In this document: piece after piece, positions 1-6,583 of the stretch
How positions within the stretch are numbered: position 1 is the stretch's first letter
Layout of the letters: each line of letters begins with the position of its first letter
DNA from: Gammaproteobacteria bacterium
GTDB taxonomy: Bacteria; Pseudomonadota; Gammaproteobacteria; Steroidobacterales; GCA-2729495
Assembly: GCA_030429685.1 (NCBI GenBank)
Contig: JAUIEY010000092.1
Location: 1-7,538 of the forward strand
Direction: 5' to 3'
Length of the DNA stretch: 7,538 bases
Translations under genes and position numbers: made by a program
The notes under the pieces: generated by a model
The model's database searches: none
Seen by the model: the letters and a program-made list of their open reading frames with translations, nothing else
Told to the model about the DNA's origin: nothing

Positions 1-872
1 TCAGCAGCGGTGCCGGCGATCTGGTGCTGGGCATGTACATGACGGCACTGATGTTCGCGGTATTCCATGTCACCACCCGCAAGCTGCTCGCCCTGGCTGT
101 TGCAGCCATCTGCAGTCACGGCATGGTGATTGTGGTACAGGCATTCAGTCTGCCGGCGCTGGTTTCACCGTTGAACGACGGGGTGCGCTTTCTGGTGCTG
201 GTCGCCATATCGGCCTGGATTTACATGTTTGCCCGCAAACTCCGCGATCTGCGTTTCGAACTGCAGTACCGCAATGAAGAACTGCAGAATGTAGTCGAGC
301 GGGTAACGCGGATTGCCGAACAGGACCATCTGACCAAGTCATTTAATCGCCGGCACATCATGGAAATGCTGGCGCTTGAAAAAGCCCGCGCCGACCGTTC
401 CGGCAACACCTTCTCGGTAATGCTGTTCGACCTCGATCATTTCAAAACCGTAAATGACCGCTACGGCCATCTGGTTGGCGACCAGATACTTACCGACTTT
501 GCGTCGCGCGTAAAAAACGAATTACGCGGCATGGATAGTGTCAACAGCACCGAGCACAAGCGCGCTTTCGGCCGCTACGGCGGCGAGGAATTTCTGGCCA
601 TCCTGCCGGGGACCGATGCCGACGGCGCGGAATACTGTGCCGAGCGAATTCGCAGCCTGATCGCACGGCACGAATTCCGCGACCGCTACAACATCACGGT
701 GTCAGCCGGCGTGGCAGAATACAAGCTCGGCGAGACAGTACCGCAGCTGCTGACGCGGGCCGATGAAGCTCTGTACCAGGCCAAACGCGACGGCCGTAAC
801 CGGGTACGCTGCAGCCGGCCGGTCGAACTGCGCGACACCGGCACCCAGCCGAATCTGCGCATCCTGACCTGA
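1..872 (+). CDS. Membrane-anchored diguanylate cyclase (GGDEF domain), 5' end outside window
   Basis: Makes the second messenger cyclic di-GMP from two GTP. The reading frame is open to the left edge, and a GTG at 24 is the first possible start inside the window, but hydrophobic coding sequence precedes it, so the gene probably begins upstream. Counting from that GTG (282 residues): two or three hydrophobic segments lie at about 5-70, a charged helical linker at about 71-100, and a complete GGDEF domain at 101-265. Visible motifs are DHLTKSFNRR (101-110), FDLDHFK (135-141, metal-binding Asp136), the active-site GGEEF (186-190) and VSAGVAEY (226-233). The catalytic loop is intact, so activity is expected. 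An RxxD (Arg168-Asp171) sits where the inhibitory I-site should be, but 14 residues rather than the usual 5 separate it from GGEEF. The input sensed by the membrane part is unknown. It converges with the cytochrome gene and is probably a separate transcription unit. Confidence 0.93.
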   Translation, partial: SSGAGDLVLGMYMTALMFAVFHVTTRKLLALAVAAICSHGMVIVVQAFSLPALVSPLNDGVRFLVLVAISAWIYMFARKLRDLRFELQYRNEELQNVVERVTRIAEQDHLTKSFNRRHIMEMLALEKARADRSGNTFSVMLFDLDHFKTVNDRYGHLVGDQILTDFASRVKNELRGMDSVNSTEHKRAFGRYGGEEFLAILPGTDADGAEYCAERIRSLIARHEFRDRYNITVSAGVAEYKLGETVPQLLTRADEALYQAKRDGRNRVRCSRPVELRDTGTQPNLRILT

Positions 873-887
873 CCGGGATACAGCGGC

Positions 888-1295
888 CTAGCGCTGCAGC
901 GAGCGCAGGTATTCAACCAGGTTGTCGACAATAATTTCGACGCGTTCTTTGGCCGCGTCATCGGCGCCTTCTTCCACCCAGAATTCGTACCCCCACACGG
1001 GCATGTAACGAGTACCGTGCACCACGACGGTTTCCTGACCGTCGATAATCTTGCGCAACACCTCTTCCGGGAACTGGTTGCCGCGCCGCTGACGCAGTCT
1101 GGTCAGATCGGGAACGCTGATCGGCAGGCCGGCCGCGACCGGGCCGTCGCCCTGGCCGCTTTCGCCATGGCAGGCGGCGCAAAAACGCATAAAAGTCTCC
1201 TGCCCGGAATACTCATCAAAGGCCTGCGCCTGCGCGCCGCCGCTCAACATCGCGCTGAGCGCCAGCGCAGCGATCAGGACAGTTCTGCTGTTCAT
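888..1295 (-). CDS. Exported small c-type cytochrome (single haem)
   Basis: A 135-residue periplasmic electron carrier. Residues 1-23 form a signal peptide (Lys-free but Arg4, hydrophobic 6-18, likely cleavage after AQA at 21-23). One haem-binding motif CAACH lies at 39-43, supplying Cys39, Cys42 and axial His43. Met98 in the RYMPVWG segment is the likely second axial ligand. The mature protein of about 112 residues fits a class I / cbb3-type monohaem cytochrome domain. The ATG start is supported by a GGAGA ribosome-binding site six bases upstream. It lies downstream of mnmE on the same strand with a 79-base gap, so it could be read from the mnmE transcript or from its own promoter; I found no strong promoter in the gap. 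It ends 15 bases from the facing diguanylate cyclase gene. Its redox partner cannot be told from here: no oxidase or other redox gene is adjacent. Confidence 0.92.
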   Translation of the reverse strand: MNSRTVLIAALALSAMLSGGAQAQAFDEYSGQETFMRFCAACHGESGQGDGPVAAGLPISVPDLTRLRQRRGNQFPEEVLRKIIDGQETVVVHGTRYMPVWGYEFWVEEGADDAAKERVEIIVDNLVEYLRSLQR

Positions 1296-1374
1296 CGGTT
1301 GTCTCCGGCTAATCCATATAGTTACAGACTAACCGAACACCCGGTTCAGGCCTATACCGGAAACCCGCAGCCGC

Positions 1375-2748
1375 TTACTTGCCAATGCAGAAGCTGGCGA
1401 AAATCTCACCCAGCAGGTCGTCGCTGGAAAACTGCCCGGTAATCTCCGCCAGTGCATTCTGCACCTGCAACAATTCATCGGCCACCAGTTCTCCGGCGGC
1501 GGCGCCCGCAAGAATCCGGCAGGCAGCATCGAAATGCCTGCGTGCTTTGCGCAAACTCTCGAGATGCCGGCGGCGCGCTGTCACCGCGTCTTCACCGGCA
1601 GGCTGATACCCCAGTTGCTGTTGCAGGTGGCTGCGCAACGCATCCATACCGGCACCCGTTAATGCCGACACATGCACACAACTGGTGCTGCCCTCAGCAA
1701 CACCCGGCACGGCAGTCGTCAGATCAATTTTGTTGTAAACCAGTGTGTAGCCGAGTCCCGCCGGTATTTCCTGCTGTAATGCGCGAATAGTCGCGCTGTC
1801 GCTGGTTGCCGCATCAACGATCAACAGGGCGTGATCGGCCTGCTGTAACTGCTCCTGAGCACGCCTTACTCCCTCGGCTTCAACCGCATCGGCAGCGCCG
1901 CGCAAACCCGCCGTGTCGATGATATTAACCGTCAGACCATCCAGTTCGATCTGTTCCCGCACCAGGTCGCGGGTGGTGCCGGCAATATCCGTCACAATCG
2001 CAGCGGCATAACCGGCCAGCGCATTCAGCAGACTGGACTTGCCGGCGTTCGGCCGCCCCGCCAGCACCACCGTCACGCCATCACGCAACAGACAGCCCTG
2101 CCTGACGGTTCGGTCCACGGCATCGAAAGCAGCAGCCACCTGATGCAGACGGTCGCGCAGCGAGGCGTCGTCAAGAAAATCGATTTCTTCTTCGGGAAAG
2201 TCGAGCGCTGCTTCTACATGCACCCGCAGTGCCGTGACCTGCTGATTCAGCTCGTGCACGATGGTGGAAAACTGTCCCTGCAATGAACGCTGGGCCGCCC
2301 GCGCGGCGGTCCGCGATGAACTGTCGATCAGGTCAGCAATGGCCTCGGCCTGCGCCAGATCAATTTTGTCGTGCAGAAACGCCCGGCTGGAAAATTCGCC
2401 GGCCTGCGCCACCCGAGCGCCAAGCTCGCAGATACGCTGCACCAGCATGGCAGTAACTACCGGGCTGCCATGGGCATGCAGCTCGAGTACATCCTCGCCG
2501 GTAAACGAATGCGGCGCGGGGAAATACAGCGCCAGCCCGTTATCGATGGTGCCGGCATCGGCCGCCAGGAAGTTTCTCAGGGTTGCGTAGCGCGGTGCGG
2601 GCAATTCGCCCAGCATGGCTGTGGCGATATCAGGCACCAGCCCGCCCGAAACCCGCACCACGGCAACACCGCCGCGACCCGGCGCGGACGCGCAGGCAAC
2701 GATGGTATCGGACGTTAGTCCGCGTGCATTTTGCGGTTGATGTTCCAT
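1375..2748 (-). CDS. mnmE: tRNA modification GTPase MnmE
   Basis: With MnmG, MnmE forms the enzyme that installs the (carboxymethyl)aminomethyl group at C5 of wobble uridine 34 in certain tRNAs, using a folate-bound one-carbon unit and GTP. The 457 residues match the usual length (about 454 in E. coli). Domains in order: an N-terminal folate-binding domain (to about 125, with the GEDVLELHAHGSPVV-type segment at 84-98), a helical domain split around the G domain, and the G domain at about 225-375. G motifs are all visible: GRPNAGKS (231-238), TDIAGTTRD (253-261), DTAG (278-281), NKID (339-342) and SAL (361-363). The C-terminal CIGK (454-457) carries the catalytic-type cysteine. The ATG start overlaps the end of yidC by 34 bases and is the only canonical start ahead of the conserved DTIVA segment, which points to translational coupling to yidC. 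mnmG is not in the window. Confidence 0.98.
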   Translation of the reverse strand: MEHQPQNARGLTSDTIVACASAPGRGGVAVVRVSGGLVPDIATAMLGELPAPRYATLRNFLAADAGTIDNGLALYFPAPHSFTGEDVLELHAHGSPVVTAMLVQRICELGARVAQAGEFSSRAFLHDKIDLAQAEAIADLIDSSSRTAARAAQRSLQGQFSTIVHELNQQVTALRVHVEAALDFPEEEIDFLDDASLRDRLHQVAAAFDAVDRTVRQGCLLRDGVTVVLAGRPNAGKSSLLNALAGYAAAIVTDIAGTTRDLVREQIELDGLTVNIIDTAGLRGAADAVEAEGVRRAQEQLQQADHALLIVDAATSDSATIRALQQEIPAGLGYTLVYNKIDLTTAVPGVAEGSTSCVHVSALTGAGMDALRSHLQQQLGYQPAGEDAVTARRRHLESLRKARRHFDAACRILAGAAAGELVADELLQVQNALAEITGQFSSDDLLGEIFASFCIGK

Positions 2749-4385
2749 TGCTGGAGCACCGACAACACCGAGTTAGTCAGCCAGTACAGCACCAGGCCCG
2801 AGGGGAAGAATGCGAAAAACACCGTGAACATGACCGGCAGGAACATCATTACCTTGGCCTGCACCGGGTCCGGGGGTGCCGGGTTCAGTTTCTGCTGCAC
2901 GAACATGGCCGCGCCCATCAGCAGCGGCAGGACAAAGAAGGGATCACGCGAGGACAAATCGGCGATCCATAGCGCAAACGGCGCCTGGCGCATTTCCACG
3001 CTTTCCAGCAATACCCAGTAGAACGCGATGAAAAACGGGATCTGAATGAGCATTGGCAGACAACCGGCGGCCGGATTCACTTTCTCGCGTTTGTACAACT
3101 CCATCATTTGCTGGCTGAGTTGCTGGCGGTCATCCTTGTAGCGATCCTGCAGCGCTTTCAGCCTTGGCTGCAGCTTGCGCATTTTCGCCATGGAGCGGCC
3201 GCTGGCTTCGGTCAGTTTATAGAACGCCAACTTGATCAGCAGTGTCACCAGAATAATCGACCAGCCCCAGTTGCCGACAAAGTCATGCACCAGCTGCAAC
3301 AACCAGAACAACGGCCGGGCGAGAATCGCCAGTACGCCGTAGTCGACGGTCAATGCCAGACCGGTTGCGGTTTCGTCCAGGCTCTTCTGGTTCTTCGGCC
3401 CGACGAAGATTTTGGCGCTGAACGTTTCCTGGGCCCCCGGCTGAATCGCATGCCATTCGGCGCCGCTGGCACGAATCACCACAGTGCCGTTCTTATAGCT
3501 CGCGTCATAACGATAGTCGCCGTTTTCGGCAGGCACCGCGGCGGATACAAAGTGATGCTCCAGCGAGGCTATCCAGCCACCGGCTACCGTCAGATCAAGC
3601 GGTTCGTCAGCCAGATCGTCCGGGTCGAGTTTTTCGTATTTTTCCGTGTCGTAATAAACCGGGCCGTTAAACGAATAAGAATCCACATCGAACATCGAAC
3701 GTTCCGGCGGATTATGTACCCGGCTGATACGCAGATAGCTCAGGGCATACCAGTCAGCATCGGTGTTATTGGTTACCGCATAGTCCAGACCGATATCGTA
3801 GCGGCCGCGATGGAAAGTATAGGTTTTAGTGACCAGCACCCCGTCAGCGGAACGCCAGGTCAGCGGAACTTTGAGTACATCAGCGCCATCTGCGAGCACA
3901 TAGCTTGCCGCACTACTGCGCAGCATCGCTTCATGTGTCGGCCCGCCCTTGGCGGAATCGATCAGGCCGCTTTCCAGCACATAACGGCTGGCAGGATCCT
4001 GATTAAACAGCAGTACCGGTACATCCGGGTTTTCTTTGTTAACCGGATATTTTTTTAGTTCGGCGCGCACCAGCGAGCCGCCGCGCGGGCTGATCTCCAG
4101 CCGCAACACATCGGTTTCAACCCGGATGTTGCTGACGGCCGGAGCCGCAGCCGGTGTAGTTGCCGGCAGCGGCGCGCCATCGGTCGCTCTTGCGGCGGTG
4201 GGCGGTGGCATATCATCAACCGGCAAAGGCGTCGCCGGCATATCAGGTGCTGCCGGTGCATCGGGGGCCCTGACAACCTCCGGTGCGGACACGGTCTCCG
4301 GCTGGTTCTGCAGTTGCCACTGTGTCCAGGTAAAAAATGCCAGCGTGGCGAAAACGCCCCACAGGATGATGCGCTGGTTATCCAT
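2715..4385 (-). CDS. yidC: Membrane protein insertase YidC
   Basis: Inserts and folds inner-membrane proteins, alone or with SecYEG. At 556 residues it is close to E. coli YidC (548). It has an N-terminal membrane anchor (about 5-22), a Pro/Ala-rich linker (about 29-85), the large periplasmic domain typical of Gram-negative YidC (about 86-340) and a C-terminal insertase core of five membrane segments (about 355-545). The core is highly conserved: SMAKMR (398-403), KVNPAAGCLP (435-444), ESVEMRQAPFALWI (461-474) and FPSGLVLYW (527-535). The hydrophilic groove residue that is Arg366 in E. coli aligns with Lys385 here. The ATG start directly abuts the rnpA stop codon, and AAGGA lies 10 bases upstream of it inside rnpA, so translation is probably coupled. 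The 3' end overlaps mnmE. The adjoining yidD found in many bacteria is absent. Confidence 0.98.
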   Translation of the reverse strand: MDNQRIILWGVFATLAFFTWTQWQLQNQPETVSAPEVVRAPDAPAAPDMPATPLPVDDMPPPTAARATDGAPLPATTPAAAPAVSNIRVETDVLRLEISPRGGSLVRAELKKYPVNKENPDVPVLLFNQDPASRYVLESGLIDSAKGGPTHEAMLRSSAASYVLADGADVLKVPLTWRSADGVLVTKTYTFHRGRYDIGLDYAVTNNTDADWYALSYLRISRVHNPPERSMFDVDSYSFNGPVYYDTEKYEKLDPDDLADEPLDLTVAGGWIASLEHHFVSAAVPAENGDYRYDASYKNGTVVIRASGAEWHAIQPGAQETFSAKIFVGPKNQKSLDETATGLALTVDYGVLAILARPLFWLLQLVHDFVGNWGWSIILVTLLIKLAFYKLTEASGRSMAKMRKLQPRLKALQDRYKDDRQQLSQQMMELYKREKVNPAAGCLPMLIQIPFFIAFYWVLLESVEMRQAPFALWIADLSSRDPFFVLPLLMGAAMFVQQKLNPAPPDPVQAKVMMFLPVMFTVFFAFFPSGLVLYWLTNSVLSVLQQWNINRKMHAD

Positions 4386-4780
4386 CTAAACTGAATCCTT
4401 TTGTTGCCGCGGCTGGTCCTGGCGCTGCCGCAATCTTTGCCAGTGCTGCTCGAGGCTGGCAAAAAGCTGCGCGTTGGTGGCCCGGGCGGCCCTGTTTTGA
4501 GCGAGAATAATAATGTCTACGCCGCCCAATGTCCGTTTTTGTTGGCGGAAACTTTCCCGCGCCAGTCGCCGCACCCGGTTGCGTCCGGTGGCAGCAGGGA
4601 TTTTCTTTTTTGCCACGGTGAAGCCGATGCGTGGCTCGGCGGTGCCGTTGTCACGATACAGCACGGTGAAATAGCGGTCCGCGGATCGCGACGCAGCGGC
4701 AAATACGCGCTGAAAATCTGCCGGCTTTAGCAGCCGGGAAGCACGGGTAAAACTGAAAGGTGCAGAGGGCGTTTTCTCAT
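4386..4780 (-). CDS. rnpA: Ribonuclease P protein component; start codon unresolved, possible one-base frameshift at the 5' end
   Basis: Protein subunit of RNase P, which with the M1 RNA trims the 5' leader from pre-tRNAs. The frame ending at the TAG at 4386-4388 carries the whole RnpA fold: an N-terminal block SFTRASRLLKPADFQRVF (about 4704-4757), RYFTVLYRD, RIGFTVAKKK and the RNA-binding RNRVRRLARESFR helix. However, the frame contains no ATG, GTG or TTG between the rpmH stop and a GTG at 4662-4664, which would delete the N-terminal block. An ATG at 4778-4780, with GGTGA 11 bases upstream, is in another frame; one extra A in the run of four A (T on the plus strand, 4772-4775) would join it to RnpA as MRKTPSAPFSFTRASR..., about 131 residues. 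The left limit used here assumes that ATG. Alternatives are an in-frame ATT at 4788-4790 (134 residues) or a CTG at 4731-4733. It lies between rpmH and yidC, as in most bacteria. Confidence 0.85.
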
Positions 4781-4800
4781 CCCCCGTAATGTCACCGGAG

Positions 4801-4812
4801 CCGTCCGGACGG
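4801..4812. repeat. 12-base perfect palindrome between rpmH and rnpA
   Basis: CCGTCCGGACGG reads the same on both strands. It lies five bases past the rpmH stop codon and just ahead of the rnpA start region. In RNA it could form only a short GC hairpin (four pairs, four-base loop) and there is no following U-run, so it is not a classical terminator. It might stabilise the upstream rpmH message or reduce read-through into rnpA, but that is inference. Confidence 0.5.
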
Positions 4813-4817
4813 ACGGA

Positions 4818-4952
4818 TCAGTGAGACAGGCGAGCGCGTTTTTTCTGCCGCCGGCGTTTCAGTACCAGGCGGCCGCCCTTGGTCGCCATGCGGGCGCGAA
4901 ACCCGTGTGTGCGCTTGCGTTTGATGCGGCTGGGCTGATATGTACGTTTCAT
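4818..4952 (-). CDS. rpmH: 50S ribosomal protein L34
   Basis: Small, very basic protein of the large ribosomal subunit. The 44-residue translation begins MKRTYQPSRIKRKRTHGF and ends KKRARLSH before a TGA at 4818-4820; it is nearly collinear with L34 of other gammaproteobacteria (usually 44-46 residues). Roughly half the residues are Arg or Lys, as expected for a protein buried in rRNA. The ATG is fixed by the invariant MKRT start; upstream there is only a weak GGTG as ribosome-binding site. It is the first gene of the leftward rpmH-rnpA-yidC-mnmE cluster and is divergent from dnaA. A strong promoter-like sequence with a GC-rich discriminator lies just upstream, consistent with growth-rate control, and a DnaA box lies behind that. 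Confidence 0.98.
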   Translation of the reverse strand: MKRTYQPSRIKRKRTHGFRARMATKGGRLVLKRRRQKKRARLSH

Positions 4953-4984
4953 TGCAGGCACCGGGCCCCAAAAAAAGAGCGCGC

Positions 4985-5013
4985 AGGGTACGCGCCACGG
5001 CAGACCATGTCAA
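4985..5013 (-). promoter_or_regulatory. rpmH promoter (sigma-70 type)
   Basis: On the minus strand there is a perfect -35 TTGACA (5008-5013), a 17-base spacer and a -10 TACCCT (4985-4990, three of six consensus bases), followed by the GC-rich GCGCGC. Such a discriminator is typical of stringently controlled ribosomal promoters. Transcription would start near 4978, giving a leader of about 25 bases before the rpmH ATG. It probably drives the whole rpmH-rnpA-yidC-mnmE cluster. A DnaA box begins 14 bases upstream of the -35. Confidence 0.65.
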
Positions 5014-5027
5014 TACTGGGCTGCACC

Positions 5028-5036
5028 TGTGGATAA
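5028..5036 (-). promoter_or_regulatory. DnaA box in the rpmH-dnaA intergenic region
   Basis: TGTGGATAA on the plus strand is a perfect TTATCCACA box in minus orientation. It lies between the two divergent genes, behind the rpmH -35 and about 80 bases upstream of the dnaA start. DnaA bound here would be placed to repress its own gene, a common arrangement, and could affect rpmH. Confidence 0.8.
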
Positions 5037-5056
5037 CTCAACATAACAGGTATAGA
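5028..5056 (+). promoter_or_regulatory. Tentative dnaA promoter
   Basis: TATAGA at 5051-5056 is the best -10-like hexamer ahead of dnaA. Seventeen bases upstream the -35 position (TGTGGA, poor match) falls inside the DnaA box, so DnaA binding would block polymerase. This would leave a leader of about 55 bases with an A-rich tract at 5078-5090. The -35 is weak, and the alternative TTGCCG at 5058-5063 has no well-spaced -10, so the assignment is uncertain. Confidence 0.28.
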
Positions 5057-5118
5057 CTTGCCGGTCCGCTTCGCTGGAAAAAAATAATAACCGAGCTTAT
5101 CTAACCGGACTCACGATA

Positions 5119-6444
5119 GTGCAAACCACCCTCTGGAATCAGTGCATTCAGGCTCTAAAAGCGGATCTCAGCGAACAGCAAATCAACATGTACCTTCGTC
5201 CTCTGCAGCCCGTCGAGGAAGCCGAGCGGTTACGGTTGCTGGCGCCGAACCGCTTCATTGTTGACTGGATCAATGCCAACTGCCGGCAGCGTATTGACGA
5301 GATTGTCGATGGTCAGACCGGCTGGCCGGCAGGTGCCGTAAGCATTGAGGTGGGGCAGCAACAGCGGGAAGCTGCGCTCAGTCAAAGCAACGGCGGGGCG
5401 GAAAAACCCGTCGCGCCGGTGCCCGGCGGCGCACTCAATCCCGCCTACACCTTTACCACTTACGTGGAAGGCAAGAGCAACCAGCTGGCGCGGGCCGCGG
5501 CCCTGCAGGTAGCCCAGAACCCCGGGCTGGCCTACAACCCGTTGTTTATCCAGGGCGGGGTCGGGCTCGGCAAGACCCACCTGATGCACAGCATCGGCAA
5601 TCTGATCCGGGAACGTCGCCCGGGAGCCCGCGTCGCCTATGTGCACTCGGAGAAATTTGTCGGCGACATGGTCAAGGCGCTGCAGCACAACCGCATCGCC
5701 CAGTTCAAACAAACCTACCGCTCGCTCGATGCGCTGCTCATAGACGACATTCAGTTTTTCGCCGGCAAACAGCAGTCTCAGGAAGAATTCTTCCATACTT
5801 TCAATGCCTTACTGGAAGGCCAGCGGCAGGTGGTACTGACCTGTGACCGCTACCCGAAGGAAGTTTCCGGCCTCGACCAGCGGCTTACCTCACGGTTTGG
5901 CTGGGGGCTGACGGTAGCGATTGAGCCGCCGGAACTCGAAACCAGCGCCGCTATTCTGATGACCAAAGCTGAGGCAGAGAAAATCGATCTGCCGGAAGAC
6001 GTGGCTTTTTTCATTGCCCAGCATATCCGTTCCAATGTCCGCGAACTGGAAGGTGCATTGCGCCGGGTGATGGCGAACTCACAGTTCACCGGGCAGCCGA
6101 TCTCACTCGAGTTCGCCAAGGATGCGCTGCGCGATTTGCTGGCGGTGCACGACAAGCTCGTCACCATTGAAAACATACAGCGCACAGTAGCGGGCTACTT
6201 TAAGATCCGGGTAGCGGATCTGCTGTCGAAAAGCCGCAGTCGCTCGATTACCAGACCGCGGCAGATTGCCATGAGCCTGGCCAAGGAACTCACCAGTCAC
6301 AGTTTGCCGGAAATCGGCGACGCGTTTGGCGGGCGCGATCACACCACAGTGTTGCATGCTTGCCGGAAGGTGAAAGAACTGCGGGAAACGGACAACCGGG
6401 TACGGGAGGACTACCAGAACCTGTTGCGCACGCTGACGGCCTGA
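5119..6444 (+). CDS. dnaA: Chromosomal replication initiator protein DnaA
   Basis: ATP-dependent initiator that binds DnaA boxes, melts the origin and loads the helicase. It has 441 residues, slightly short of E. coli (467) because the linker is short. Domain I (1 to about 75) contains LWNQC and APNRFIVDWI for self-association and helicase contact. A variable linker runs to about 105, the AAA+ domain from about 106 to 335, and the DNA-binding domain from about 345 to 441. Visible motifs: Walker A GGVGLGKTH (146-154), Walker B LLIDDIQF (206-213), sensor 1 TCDR (241-244), the arginine-finger segment LTSRFGWG (256-263, Arg259), sensor 2 NVRELEGAL (306-314) and the box-recognition signature GGRDHTTVLHACRKV (404-418). 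The GTG start gives the usual N-terminus; its ribosome-binding site is weak (GGA nine bases upstream), as often seen for dnaA. DnaA boxes flank the gene on both sides, consistent with autoregulation and an adjacent origin. Confidence 0.99.
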   Translation: MQTTLWNQCIQALKADLSEQQINMYLRPLQPVEEAERLRLLAPNRFIVDWINANCRQRIDEIVDGQTGWPAGAVSIEVGQQQREAALSQSNGGAEKPVAPVPGGALNPAYTFTTYVEGKSNQLARAAALQVAQNPGLAYNPLFIQGGVGLGKTHLMHSIGNLIRERRPGARVAYVHSEKFVGDMVKALQHNRIAQFKQTYRSLDALLIDDIQFFAGKQQSQEEFFHTFNALLEGQRQVVLTCDRYPKEVSGLDQRLTSRFGWGLTVAIEPPELETSAAILMTKAEAEKIDLPEDVAFFIAQHIRSNVRELEGALRRVMANSQFTGQPISLEFAKDALRDLLAVHDKLVTIENIQRTVAGYFKIRVADLLSKSRSRSITRPRQIAMSLAKELTSHSLPEIGDAFGGRDHTTVLHACRKVKELRETDNRVREDYQNLLRTLTA

Positions 6445-6506
6445 CGGCACAGACCTGGCGGGGTGCATAAGCTGCGGAGCAAACCGGGGACGCAACGGGG
6501 AAAAGC

Positions 6507-6515
6507 TGTGGATAA
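6507..6515 (-). promoter_or_regulatory. DnaA box 1 of the origin
   Basis: TGTGGATAA on the plus strand is a perfect TTATCCACA in minus orientation. It is the leftmost strong box and faces the opposite way from the other two, 26 bases before box 2. Confidence 0.88.
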
Positions 6516-6541
6516 ATTCATACGGCGGTTTTGACCACAAG

Positions 6542-6550
6542 TTATCCACA
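6542..6550 (+). promoter_or_regulatory. DnaA box 2 of the origin
   Basis: Perfect TTATCCACA in plus orientation. Two bases to its left is the degenerate TTGACCACA (6531-6539), which could be a low-affinity site filled cooperatively. Confidence 0.88.
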
Positions 6551-6573
6551 AAGCGATGCCGGGAAAGCCATGC

Positions 6574-6582
6574 TTATCCACA
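6574..6582 (+). promoter_or_regulatory. DnaA box 3 of the origin, next to the unwinding element
   Basis: Perfect TTATCCACA in plus orientation, 32 bases (about three helical turns) after box 2, so both lie on the same face of the DNA. The AT-rich block begins immediately to its right, the position from which DnaA would spread onto melted DNA. Confidence 0.88.
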
Positions 6583-6583
6583 G

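Noticed and set aside
891..906. Hairpin GCGCT-AGCGC near the convergent cyclase and cytochrome ends
   Set aside because: Five-base stem inside the cytochrome coding end with no U-run; not distinguishable from chance.
1331..1360. Possible terminator after mnmE
   Set aside because: Only five-base inverted repeats (AACCG/CGGTT and CCGGT/ACCGG) with no U-run on the minus strand; too weak to call.
1017..1442. 141-codon open frame on the plus strand across the cytochrome gene and the gap to mnmE
   Set aside because: Lies opposite a cytochrome with signal peptide, CAACH and ribosome-binding site; its own translation looks random and runs into mnmE antisense.
3108..4058. Long open frame (316 codons) on the plus strand opposite yidC
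   Set aside because: It is the antisense shadow of yidC; its translation has no recognisable domain, while the minus strand encodes full-length, highly conserved YidC.
4801..4812. Rho-independent terminator after rpmH
   Set aside because: The palindrome has no U-run on the minus strand and the loop geometry allows only four base pairs.
5230..5796. 188-codon open frame on the minus strand inside dnaA
   Set aside because: Antisense shadow of the DnaA domain I to AAA+ region; the plus strand has every expected DnaA motif.
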